A DNA stretch of 64,000 bases from Macrothele yani (Eukaryota; Arthropoda; Arachnida; Araneae; Macrothelidae), in contig CM077013.1 of the NCBI GenBank assembly GCA_039090855.1, forward strand, positions 138,591,240 to 138,655,239, written 5' to 3'. A model generated the notes under the pieces. The model worked only from the letters and a program-made list of their open reading frames with translations, was not told the DNA's origin and did not search any database. The position numbers and the translations under genes were made by a program. The number at the start of each line of letters is the position of its first letter. Positions within the stretch are counted from its first letter, which is position 1. Of this stretch, positions 43,403-53,792 are shown in pieces.

Positions 43403-44464
43403 GGTAAAAAATGCCCCTGAAAACTGAAAAGCGGAAAAAAATGCCCCCGGAAGAAATACCCCTAGAACAAAGTGTTCCGGGGTGGCACTTTACCGGCAAC
43501 CCTGCCACACATCTTCAGCAACTTGGCTACAAAAGTTCAAGGGGGGGGGGGGTCTATAAAGATTGCCGTTTCTGGGCCTATATTGAGAACTGAATTGGGA
43601 ACTCCAAACGAATCTCGCGAAATCGTTCCATGTAAGCCAAGCGAGAATTGTACTTTAATTTGAAGAAATAAATTGCGGAGGTGCACTTGGTTGGGGGGGG
43701 GGGTGTTGCTCTATCCTGAACTTCTGTAATAATATAGTCTGGGCCGCTGGAGTCTGCTAGTGTATCCAGGAAGTTCCTCTTGAAGTGTCCGCGAGGTCCA
43801 CGAACTTGGGAGGGGGGGGCTTTCCCCTAAAATGTTAGAATGGACGTAGAGCTGTAAACATTAGTACCATGCTTTATATAATGATTCTGTACACGATCAC
43901 GAATGCTCAGGAGGGTGGGGTAACCCCCCCCTTAGTTTCTAAGAGCTATTCCGGGGTAACATCGAGGACACACTGACCAACTCTAGAGGTCCAGAATAAA
44001 AAATTACGGAAGTTGGGGGTTCAGCTTCCCCTAAGTGTACCTCGGATCCTCGGCAATTTATTTCTTCAAATTAAAGTACAATTCTCGCTTGGCTTACATG
44101 GAACGTTTTTGTGAAATTCATTTGGAGTTCCCAATTCAGTTCTCAATATAGGCCCAGAAACGGAAATCTTTATACCCCCCCCCCTCCCCCATTTGAACTT
44201 TTGTTGCCAAGTTGCTGAAAGATGTGTGGCAGGGTTGCCGGTAAATTGCCACCCCGGACACTGCCGCACATCAGTGTTCCTGTGTGACTGTTTACAGTGA
44301 ACCGTTTGTTCTGGGGGTATTTTTTTCGGGGGCATTTTTTTCCACTTTTTCAGTTTTCAGGGGCATTTTTTTCCACTTTTCAGTTTTCAGGGGTATTTTT
44401 CAAGGGGGCATTTTTTTCCACTTTTCAGTTTTCAGGGGTATTTTCTCCGGAGGGTATTTTTACC
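43403..44464. mobile_element. 1.06-kb fold-back element with ~290-bp arms
   Basis: The left arm runs GGTAAAAAATGCCCCTGAAA through ATGTAAGCCAAGCGAGAATT to GAAGAAATAAATTG (about 43680). The right arm is its complement from CAATTTATTTCTTC (about 44055) to GGGTATTTTTACC (44464). The right arm carries extra direct repeats of GGGGCATTTTTTTCCACTTT and CAGTTTTCAG (44315-44455). Runs of 9-12 G or C occur in both arms. The 350-bp centre has no recognised gene. Flanking CCGACAAGCAC / CCGACAAACAC may be a target duplication of the host SINE. Confidence 0.82.
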
Positions 44465-44572
44465 GTTTACCGACAAACACACCACCCATGCCTCATCTGG
44501 TATTCGAACCTAGGCCAACTGGAACGAACGGTCAGCAGCCAGCGCTTAGGCCAATGCGCCCATGATGCTTAC
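44465..44572 (-). repeat. SINE family 1, head half, split by fold-back element
   Basis: CCGACAAACACACC, CCATGCCTCATCTGGTATTC and GAACCTAGGCC (B-box region), then AACGGTCAGCAGCCAGCGCT and AGGCCAATGCGCC (A box). It completes the SINE begun at 43283. Confidence 0.78.
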
Positions 44573-45504
44573 TGTCTCGCCAATAATTAGGGAGAATGTA
44601 ATAACGACGCAGCAGGTAGAATTACATCTAGTTTACACTCGTACGAGAGGCGGCAAGAGAAGAGTTCTGTGTCACGTGACCCTCTTCGGAGGTTTGACAG
44701 CACTGGAGATGCGTTTTTCAAAAGGGAAAAGGAGAGTAGCCAAGTGCTAGAGAACTAACACTTTTGCTTCTTACACTATTTACTGAAGAAATCGCTTCAT
44801 TACTTATTTCGTCCCTGGATAATATCCATCACTTTCCACGCAAGTATTTAAAAAAAAAAGCATTTTGCGCATTTACTACTAATAAACACGAAAAGGACTT
44901 ACAAAAGCAGTTTTCAGAAAAGAAAGAACAAAAGGAAATGCGGGAATAGTGTCAGAAAAGACAAAATGGAAAAATTAAGATCTCAACTTACGCACTTTTA
45001 CGCCACTAACGACAAAAATGATTTAGCTCTTGGACTTTCGTGCACTTTTATGGTTTGAATTCTCTTTTCCAGAAGGTGACAGCGCATCTTGGTCGTTCTC
45101 TCCAGATATTTAGTCGTGTATTGTTGTTCGAAGTAAAAGTAGATGTCAGTTATTTGACAGCAGGCAATTTCCGTATCAGCTGAGAGAATCTCTATTATCT
45201 TAAGTTCTTGATTTACTGACGTCCGCGAGTTTACTGCACGCTTAAACCCATTACGTAACAAAATGAATGAACAACGCTCTCGCTTTCTTCAGAGTTTTAT
45301 CACACATTGTTTTGTCGATGTGAATCTCGCACGGCAACAACTTGACAAGGCGTTTCCTTATGGACAAAAATAACTTCGATGACATGAAATACACACGCAT
45401 ATCTGATCACATTTATGATTTAAACACTAACATTTATACAATCAAGGTCGCAAAGAGGAATGTTGCGTAATATGAACTGCCATCCTAAAACAGTTTTGTT
45501 TTTA
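44573..45504. other. Unassigned spacer
   Basis: No recognisable gene. The minus-strand frame at 44998-45261 has no family resemblance that I can name. Confidence 0.4.
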
Positions 45505-45632
45505 TTCGGGGATTAAGAATCACCGTGAGCAACTCATTGGGATATATGCAGTCGGCCGTTCCTAATTTAGGGCCACTGGATCCAAGGAACGGAGACAGCC
45601 AGTGCCGTAATACACACAACGTCCATTGTTAT
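45505..45632 (-). repeat. SINE family 1, body half
   Basis: GGGGATTAAGAATCACCGTG, AGTCGGCCGTTCCTAATTTA and AGCCAGTGCCGTAATAC, ending at GTCCAT. The head-like half lies at about 46300, so about 650 bp of unassigned sequence appears to split this copy. Confidence 0.72.
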
Positions 45633-46259
45633 ATAGAAATATTTAAAATACAATTAAATAATATCTTCGGTCACTCAACGGGAGAAAAACAGCACCTGGA
45701 ATTTCGCCTTCAATTAAAAAGGCACTTACGAAATCCCTCAGGAAAGACATTGACCGTGGGCCACCCACAAACAAGGAGGACCCCATCTCTACTTTATCCC
45801 CCGTCGTTGGAGAACACACGTGCTCTGAGAAAGTCCGCGAGTGACAATTCAACCCTCAGAAATCAAGAGAAATCAGCTTCTTACGACAGAAGCATCTTCC
45901 TTCAAGGGGTAGAGAGTGAAAGGAAAAAAAAAATACACAATGGTCATAAAAAGGAGACTTGCTGGTGACTTGAAGGAGTGAGGAACGATTTTGCACAGGC
46001 AGGAATTATAACAGATTTTGGCGGGAAATACATAGAGAAAGCCACCCAAAATATCCATCTCCCGCTGGAAGAATATACTATTTATTTTGGCTATATAACT
46101 GATATTTTCCTTTTCCATCGAATCTGATGAATAAAGATTCCAACGTGCATAATAATCTGTTTTTACATTCTACTTATTGGTCTATTCATTTATTTGTTTC
46201 GCTGCTCCAATGACGAGAATCTGGAAATAAATATTTTTCTGAACATTAACCTTAACCAA
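45633..46259. other. Sequence splitting a SINE, unidentified
   Basis: It contains no recognised transposase or terminal repeat. It ends near a tandem duplication of TAACCAAGCRAACAACAGGC (46252 and 46298). It is either an inserted element with unclear ends or a replacement. Confidence 0.4.
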
Positions 46260-46403
46260 GCAAACAACAGGCTTCACCGCGATTCAATACTTAACATTAA
46301 CCAAGCGAACAACAGGCTTCACCGCGATTCGAACTTGGACCATTCTCGGACGAATGCTCAAAGAGGCTAAACACCTTAGACCACTGCGCCACCAAGGAGG
46401 CAA
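46260..46403 (-). repeat. SINE family 1, head half, with tandem duplication
   Basis: ACAACAGGCTTCACCGCGAT occurs twice 46 bp apart. The second copy continues to TTCGAACTTGG (B box) and ACCACTGCGCCACCAAGGAG (A-box end). Confidence 0.75.
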
Positions 46404-46709
46404 CATAATTTACGAAGATACGAAATTTCTTATATTAACCCTCTCCTCTCCGAAATTTAGTACAGCTTAGAAAAATTCTTCAGTGTTCAAATTCTAACGA
46501 AGTGCAGGTTTCTTTTACCGAACATGGCGTAAACGACTTATGACTGGCTCGTTTTCTAAAAATTTGAATGAAAATTCTTTTTGCGTCGGATAACTAGAAC
46601 TGTAAGGAAAACTTACCCGGCATTTCCTGCTTTACATAATATTTACTTGAACCTCTAGGGAACGTATATTTGGATTTCGAAGATATATCTTCTAAAACAT
46701 CTACTTCGA

Positions 46710-46814
46710 TTGATTTTCTATGAGATACATAGAAAATCAATGGAATTATAGTTTGCTTCAGAAAACTATAATTCCATTGATTTTCTATCTCTCTCTCTCT
46801 CTCTCTCTCTCTCC
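46710..46814. repeat. Overlapping palindromes followed by (CT)n
   Basis: A perfect inverted repeat has 26-bp arms at 46729-46754 and 46763-46788 with an 8-bp loop. The left arm also pairs with an upstream TTGATTTTCTATG (46710-46722), so two mutually exclusive hairpins are possible. A (CT)n run of about 26 bp follows at once. Confidence 0.9.
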
Positions 46815-47255
46815 CTTCCCAACATTCTCTGACACAAAACTGTCAATGTAGGTGCGCAAATACGTTTTCCAAATTCAGGGTTGCTGGATCCAGAGAATGG
46901 GAACAATTAGAGCAGTGGGAGAAACACTCTAAACATGTCCTACTTGGACATTAACTAAAAGCCCAGGTATCATACCATTAGCCCATCTTTTTCTATTTTT
47001 GAAATTCTATTCCGTTGTGTGAAGTCTTGGCATTTCAACACAAAAGTGAAAGACTTATCACTTACATGCTGTTTCCATTTTATTTAATAACTTAGGAGTA
47101 ATTATTTTAACCTTACCTCTCGCCATATGTCGGGTAGTTTAAGGATTCCGTCAGCTCAGGTCTTTCTTTGCATGGTTTTGAGGCAAGGAACTGCTCAAAA
47201 TATTTACATTCCTCTGAAGCAGCAAAGCTATTTCCGTTAAGCAAATTCTAACACG
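46815..47255. other. Unassigned spacer
   Basis: No gene is recognised. Confidence 0.4.
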
Positions 47256-47690
47256 TTAGTAAAATCATGCAATGCATTGATGATACGCTTTCCAACATAC
47301 CAGAAATATTTACTCAAGTTATGAGGATATTGGCTGTGGAATAAATCTTGCTCCTGTGCCCTGACCTTTGACAACATTTCGCTGATATTCAATAGAACCG
47401 GTTCAGTTAACCTCCGGAAAAACATACAAAGTTTTTTTGCAATCGAAGTACTTTTACGTAAGTTATGACGCATAAGGGCAATGGAATAGATCCCGCTCCT
47501 ATATCCTGACCTTTGACTCCATATCACCCATTTTCAATAGGGTTCATCCCCAGGTGGTCTACCACATACTAAAATTTCATCGAAATCGAACCCTGTTTAT
47601 GCGAGTTATCGTGCGGACGGGCAGACAGACAAACAAAGCTGGAGCATATACGCTTCTTCAACCTACGATTGGAAAGCGTAAACAAGATCA
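47256..47690 (+). repeat. Minisatellite-bearing element, short copy
   Basis: AAAATCATGCAATGCATTGA, then ATACGCTTTCCAAC, about two tandem units (CCTGACCTTTGAC, TAAGTTATGACGCATAAGGG), and an end GCTGGAGCATATACGCTTCT with TTGGAAAGCGTAAA. This is the same family as 19247-19960 in the opposite orientation, with fewer units. Confidence 0.8.
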
Positions 47691-47764
47691 GAATAACTGA
47701 AAATATGAAGGCACAAGCTTGGGTGAAAAAAGGTAACGTGCAAGACAGAAGAACGTAACCAATC

Positions 47765-48260
47765 TGTAACCGGCGAACGATTTTCCTACGACTGTATTCT
47801 TCCAACTGTTAAGTTCGGCGGAGGCGCCATCATTGTGTACCACAAATCATGAACTCTGTAGTATACCTCGACGTGCTGGATAATACGAAACATATTGCAG
47901 TATTATGGAAATGACCGTTGTCTCTTCCAACACGATCGAGCGTGTGCAGGTCTGCAGAAACCAGACCTCATTTTCAAGAAACCAGACCTGCACACGATCG
48001 GCGTGTGCAGGTCTGGTTTCTTGAAAATGAGGTGGAATTGTTAGACTGGCCTGAGAGTACTGATCTTAATCCCATAGAGACCACCTGTGAGATGAACTGA
48101 AGCTACGAATGCGAAATCGATCATATTCGCTCTTTATTCTATAGCAGCTTTGCAGGGCGAATGGCGAGCCATTCCTGTCGAGAATTATCTGAAATTGGTT
48201 TATACCGTGCCCCGATGTGTTGCCGCTGTCATACAAGCAATAGGGTAGACAGACTAACTA
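47765..48260 (+). pseudogene. Tc1-like transposase C-terminal fragment
   Basis: KFGGGAIIVY, then VWFLENEVELLDWPESTDLN and PIETTCE (third acidic position), with a C-terminal PDVLPLSYKQ (out of frame). The second catalytic Asp region is replaced by a local palindrome (47966-48032). No ends were identified. Confidence 0.72.
47966..48032. repeat. Perfect 30-bp palindrome inside a Tc1 remnant
   Basis: The arms at 47966-47995 and 48003-48032 are exact complements with a 7-bp GATCGGC spacer. GTGTGCAGGTCTG also occurs just upstream at about 47942. It looks like a fold-back duplication of the transposase coding sequence around VWFLENE. Confidence 0.95.
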
Positions 48261-48524
48261 TTAACTGCAATAAAAAAGCCATTTGTCTCAAAACATAGTG
48301 ATGTCAGAATACTTTTGATGATAAATATATGCGCGGACATCACTGGCGAAGTGCAGGGGCTGCACACTAGACTTTCGGATAGATTTCCTCGGGCTTCTCG
48401 GAAATGACTTTCAAATCCGTTCAACGTTTTCCTCAGACACTGTACACTTAAACATGTTTACCAGTTATCGGTAACGTCTGATGTATAATTAATATAAACA
48501 GCAGCTGTTTAGATTAATTATATA
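48261..48524. other. Unassigned spacer
   Basis: Nothing recognised. Confidence 0.4.
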
Positions 48525-48720
48525 TCATTGTCAATCATTATCAATCCACTGCTGGACGAAGGTCTCTCCAAGCCTCTTCCACAACGGTCTGTCTTGTGCC
48601 AGTCTCTTCTATGTTACTCCCGCATACTTCGAATTTCATCCACCCATCTCCCATGTGGTCTTCTTCTGGGTCTTTTCCTGTCCTTTGGAATCCAATCTAA
48701 AATTTCGGCTTTCCATCGAG
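48525..48720 (-). mobile_element. Very short 3' end of an RTE LINE (copy E)
   Basis: It carries the terminal 195 bp of the RTE family in reverse (CATTGTCAATCATTATCAAT to CGGCTTTCCATCGAG). At its truncated 5' end it meets (TA)n at 48721-48744. RTE copy D, in the other orientation, begins on the far side of the same tract. Confidence 0.9.
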
Positions 48721-48744
48721 AGATATATATATATATATATATAT

Positions 48745-49739
48745 GCATACATTAATATTATTAATAACATCTATGAAAATGCAAGTGCAAAGATTAGGCT
48801 GTTTGAAAATACAACACACGTAAAAATTGGAAAGGGAGTGAGACAAGGTGACACCATATCTCCGAAGCTCTTTAATGCCACATTGGAGGGTGTTTTTCAG
48901 TCGCTGAGCTGGGAAAACAAGGGGATAAAGATTAATGGAGATTATCTAACCCACCTTCGTTTTGCTGATGACGTAGTCATTTTTGCAACTACCCCATCAG
49001 AGCTGCAGAGTATGATCCAGGAACTTGCTGACAAGAGTAAAGAAGTGGGATTAAAAATGAACTTTCAGAAGACAAAAGTGATGTTCAATGCTTTCACAAG
49101 AAATGAAGATTTATCGATTGATGGAGAAAAGCTTGAGATAACAGACACGTACGTTTATCTTGGACAGCAGATATCAAGTGAGGGTCACATTGATGAAGAA
49201 ATTAATCGGCGTACAAAACTTGCCTGGAGAGCTTTTGGAAGAAACAGCATAATTTTCAAGAGCAATATGCCATTATGTCTTAAAAGAAAAGTGTTTGATC
49301 AATGCATCCTTCCAGTGCTTACGTATGGTGCAGAGACGTGGACCTTAACTAAAAGAGACATACAAAGGCTGCAGACAACTCAAAAAAGCATGGAGAGGGG
49401 CATGCTTGGTGTAACCAGGAGAGATAAGAAGAGGAACTCGTGGATCCGAAAAATGACAAGAGTGGAAGACATCATGATCAGAGTTAAATCCCTGAAATGG
49501 CAATGGGCTGGACATACTGCCAGAAGGACAGATCATCGATGGACAGCCGAAATTTTAGATTGGATTCCAAGGGACAGGAAAAGACCCAGAAGAAGACCAC
49601 ATGGGAGATGGGTGGATGAAATTCGAAAGTATGCAGGGGTGACATGGAGGAGACTGGCACAAGACAGACCGTTGTGGAGGAAACTTGGGGAGACCTTCGT
49701 CCAGCAGTGGATTGATAATGGTTGACAATGATGATGATG
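48745..49739 (+). CDS. RTE-clade LINE copy D, 5'-truncated with an open reverse transcriptase frame
   Basis: The frame is uninterrupted from the truncation point to the stop at 49723-49725, about 327 codons. It begins AYINIINNIYENASAKIRLF and shows GKGVRQGDTISPKLFNA (motif B), LRFADDVVIFATTPSELQSM (motif C intact), LGQQISSEGH and TYGAETWTLTKRD. The basic end HTARRTDHRWTAEILDW, then WRRLAQDRPLW and QQWIDNG, matches the other copies. Motif A and the endonuclease are missing, so no active protein is expected despite the open frame. The 3' tail is (GAT)n then (TA)n. It is the best-preserved RTE sequence here. Confidence 0.92.
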
Positions 49740-49767
49740 ATGATGATATATATATATATAATCCATC

Positions 49768-50067
49768 CATTCGACCAGAAGAAAAGAAGAGTATTGCAGA
49801 ACATATAGCAAATATCATCCGTGGCGTCGTCAGGAGCAATCTCATAACATCTCCCACATTTCTACAAAGAAGCTAGAAGAGTGGGTATCTGCATTATTCA
49901 GATTGCAATTTCTTAGTTTATTTACTTGGAAACTGAATAATGCAAAAACCCACACTTTCCGGTTCTTTGTATAAATGTGAGAGATGTTATCTGCGATTGC
50001 ATCTGACAACGCCACGGATGGTATTTGCCAATATTCTGCAATCCTCGTCTTTTCTCTTGGCCGAATG
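49768..50067. mobile_element. Inverted-repeat element with ~135-bp arms
   Basis: The left arm (49768 to about 49904) starts ATTCGACCAGAAGAAAAGAA and ends GCATTATTCAG. The right arm (about 49935-50067) is its complement at roughly 80% identity, ending TTGGCCGAAT. The loop is about 30 bp. There are no coding frames. It is a MITE-like hairpin immediately downstream of RTE copy D. Confidence 0.82.
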
Positions 50068-50278
50068 TCTGTCTTTTTTAATTAGTTCGTATTCGTGTTT
50101 GCATTATTTTAATTATTGTTTTTTAATTATTGTATTTTTATTTATTTTTTTATTTCTCGCTTTGATCTTGTGTGTTCTTATTGGTCTTGAATTCTTTTAT
50201 GCAGTCTTTTGCGATTTACAACTTCAAAGTTACTTTGTATTTTTTAAATTCTTGAATAAGTTATTTGTTATACATATA
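50068..50278. other. T-rich spacer
   Basis: Low-complexity T/A-rich sequence between the hairpin element and a Tc1. Confidence 0.5.
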
Positions 50279-51442
50279 CACAGTCCAGTCCCATGATTGT
50301 GACCACAACCTACTTTTGACGCCAACAGCGCTTAGTCAATGAAAGAAGGCACGTGTCGTGAGCTGGCTAGGAGTTTATATATGGTGCGCTGTAAAGCATT
50401 CTGAAAAAAATATCTCTCGTTGCTGCCATGGATAAAAGGAGTGATTTATCAGATTTGCAAAAAGAGATGATTATCGGATTTCGGGACGAGGGTGGCAGTG
50501 TTTTTGAAACAGCGCAATTTGTGAACTGTTCGCGAGCTGCTGTGGTTCAAGTGTATCGTGATTGGAGAAATGGCACCATTGCAATTAAGTGAATGGAAAC
50601 TGCGGAGAACCACCTGCCATTGATGTGAAAGGTGAACGTCGGCTTCGCAAGTGCGTCAGGGCCGATCGATACGCTCCAGTGGAGCAATTCACTGGCCAAA
50701 TGAACCAGGGGGGGCTACCGGAAGTGTGCCTAAAACGACAGTTCAGCGAACCCTGTTGTGTATGGGCTCCGTTGAAAACGGATGTTCATTGCACCTATAC
50801 TAACGAAGGTGCATCAGGAGAAAAGTCTTACATTTGCACGGCAGTATCGGAATTGCACCACCGCTGATTGGCAAAGTACTGCCTTCTCCAATGAGTTGCG
50901 TTTTCTGCTTCATCGATCGGATGGACATCGGCGTATAAGGCGAGAAACATCGGAGAACAAACATTCTTCAACCATTGCTGGCAGAACACAAGCTGGTGGG
51001 TGCAGCGTTATGGTCTCATACCTGTGGTAGGCACTACGGACTGACCTTTCAGATCACGTACACCCATACTTTCAGATTGTCTTCCCCAGGGCGGATGGGA
51101 TCTTCCAGAACGGCATGTCACACAGCTAGAAATGTACGAGAGCGGTTGGAAGAGCACGATGAAGGCTTCAACGTAATTCCCTGGCTCCCTAATTTCCCAA
51201 ACTTAAACCCTATTGAGCATCTTCGGTACCACCTCGATCGTGTTGTTCGCTCTATGGATCCTCCACCAATCACCCTGCAGCAGCTGTCTGATGCACTGTA
51301 GTCAGCATGGCTCCACATACCTATGAACACTTTCCAGCACCTTATTGAGTCACTCCCAGCCAGTCTAGCTGCTGTCCGCGTTGCACACGGCGGTTACTCC
51401 AGATATTTGCTGGTGGTCACAATGATGCGACTCGACCGTGTG
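50279..51442 (+). mobile_element. Tc1-like transposon with both ends
   Basis: The left end is CACAGTCCAGTCCCATGATT and the right end GGTCACAATGATGCGACTCG, imperfect inverted repeats of about 30 bp. The transposase starts at about 50429 (MDKRSDLSDLQKEMIIGFRD), continues ETAQFVNCSRAAVVQVYRDW and then hits a TGA. Later frames give FSNELRFLLHRSDGHRRIR and FPNLNPIEHLRYHLDR (third acidic position). The C-terminus after a TAG is NTFQHLIESLPASLAAVRVA. It shares its right end and C-terminus with the copy at 63624-64000. Confidence 0.88.
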
Positions 51443-51450
51443 TGTGTGTA

Positions 51451-52647
51451 CACTGAAGTGCCAGAAAAACTGGTTCAGACGAGCTTATGCAAAATACATA
51501 GCAACGTCACCTATGCGCGTACTCTGTTGCGTCCGCCAGTCCGTATATAAAACGATAGACATCCTTGCCAGCTGTCAGAGCTGTTTTCGGCATGAGAATG
51601 ACAAGTAATAACGCTTTAAGCGATTCTCAAGGCGGTGTCATAGTTGGCGCTCGTGAGATGGGCCATAGTATTTCGGAGGTAGAAACGAAGTTCGGATTTT
51701 CACGGACGACCATTGCAAGGGTGTACCGTGACTAAAAGAATTCCGGCAACGCCTGCAACCTACGATACCAGTGTGGCCGTAAAAAGACATTGGGTGAACG
51801 TGACCATCGTTGGCTGTCAAGAATCGTTTCACGCGATAGGCGTGAAATAATTTCGCAGGTATAATCGAAATTCAATGCCGGAGCCTCAACAAGCATCAGC
51901 CTCCGAACTGTGCAACGTACCCTGGACGATGTGTGCTTTAGGAGCCGACTCCCAACTAGAGTCCCCTTGATGGGTGCACGACACATGGCTATGTGCCTTG
52001 CTTGGGCATGGCAACGTAGCCACTGGACACTTGACGACTGGAAACAAGTAGCCTTTTCTGACGAGTCGCGTTTCCAACTGTATGGGGCAAAATGGAAGGA
52101 TTCGTGTGTGGCGCAAACCCCATGAAGCCATGGATCTCGCCTGTCAACAGGGAACTGTACCGGCTGGTGGAGGATCCGTAATGGTATGGGGTGTGTTTAT
52201 CTGGACTTCTGGTACGTCTACAAACGTCTGTGACGGGCCAATGCTATGTGCGCATGCTTTCTGACGAGGTACACCCGTTCATGTCCTGCATTCATGCTGA
52301 TGGATTGGGCCTGTTCCAACAGGACAATTCACCTCCACACAAGTGTCGAGACGCCACATTATGGTTAGAGGAGCATTCATCTGAATTTGGAGTGTTGCCA
52401 TTACCACCCAAGTCCCCAGATCTGAACATGATAGAACACATTTGGGAGGCAATGCAACGCGCTATCGAACCCAGGAATCAGAGACCTCGGAATCCACCCG
52501 AATTGTGGTACGCTCTGCAGGAAGTATGGTGTGCACTGCCTACAGCATATTTCCAGAAGCTAGTGGAGTCCATGCCCCGTCGTTCCGCGCTCCCGTGGGG
52601 GACCTACCAAGTATTAGACTGGTGAACAGTTTTTCTGGCATGTATAT
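51451..52647 (+). mobile_element. Tc1-like transposon abutting the previous one
   Basis: It starts CACTGAAGTGCCAGAAAAAC after TA. It ends near 52647 with the complementary AGTTTTTCTGGCATG. The transposase starts at about 51592 (MRMTSNNALSDSQGGVIVGA). It reads REMGHSISEVETKFGFSRTT, then SLRTVQRTLDDVCFRSRLPT and VAFSDESRFQLYGAK. After frameshifts come LGLFQQDNSPPHKCRDATLW, PKSPDLNMIEHIWEAM and VESMPRR. All three catalytic acidic regions survive but in different frames. Same strand as its neighbour. Confidence 0.9.
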
Positions 52648-53792
52648 AATAAATGTCTTCCAAAAAGTGTGATCATTACTATCAGGAATTCAGTGCCATA
52701 CGTATTTTAGTGTGCGAAGAGATAAGCGATTTTTGATTCTTGAATTTTGATAGCGTCGGGCAAGTCTTTCTTTTCTAAACGTAAAAAGATACGCGAATCT
52801 CAAAATCTGGTTTATTTTTCAAACGTGAATCATTTACAATTGAAAATGTCCAATAAATGCACATAAAAACCCCATCATCCAGATAATTTATTCGTGTTAC
52901 TGAAAAATACGTTTCGCTCTTAAATAGTTTTAAAAAGCTTCATTTTAAGCAAGTGCGTGTTGTAATCATACTTTTCAAAAATGCAGTTCATCATTCAAGG
53001 TTATTTTTCATCTTAGCAGCAGTATTTCCGCAGCAAACTTTTAACAGTTGAGCGGTGTTCCTCGAAATTTAATTCTATTTATCGTCCGTAACAGAAAATA
53101 GTAGTTGTCATGAAGTAAAACAGGTTCCACATTGTTTGTCACATTAAAAAAAAAAAAAAAACAGATCCTATCACACGTACTTTCAAGTGTTGATAGAAGA
53201 GTGAATTTCTGGTATCAGTAGAGGTCATCTTCATTATCCTTTCTAAAAGAGACCCATGTAACATCCTTGGGTTGACGTCATGCTTAAACTATCAGGTGTC
53301 ACACTGAAAGCTGTAGCTTTCCTCACTGTTTTATCTGTCATTGTTAAGCTGATAGAAATCTCATCTTGTAATACCATGTTAGGACGTTTTCTTAAGAAAA
53401 TAATTTAGCTGACGTAAAATACGTACGAGAATACGAGTCACACTTCGTTGATTTAAGGAGTGACATTTTCAAAACAAAGGTTACGGAAAAATAAACGGGA
53501 TTTTCCGCAAGACAGGATGAAATAGAACAACTGCGAGAAAGGCTTTTCCCTAAAATGAATATTTACAGATGGTCCCTTCGATAAAAATTTTGCAACCCTT
53601 TTCCTGGTAGTATAGTAAATTTCGTGTTGTCAAAAATCAGCTGTCTTGCAGATTATTTTTGACGGGCTGTGAGGTAGCCATGAGTTCATTTCGAGGGGGG
53701 GGGTGTTGAATGAAATACGCAATCACACAAAAAATTCTCGATACCAAATATACGTGACAAAATGTTACAAAATTTGGTGAAAACGTGACGTA
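52648..53792. other. Unassigned spacer
   Basis: No gene is recognised. There is a poly(A) run at 53145-53161 and a G-run at about 53696-53704. Confidence 0.45.

Noticed and set aside
45525..45968. A 147-codon plus-strand frame
   Set aside because: It begins in antisense SINE sequence and runs into unassigned DNA with no family resemblance.
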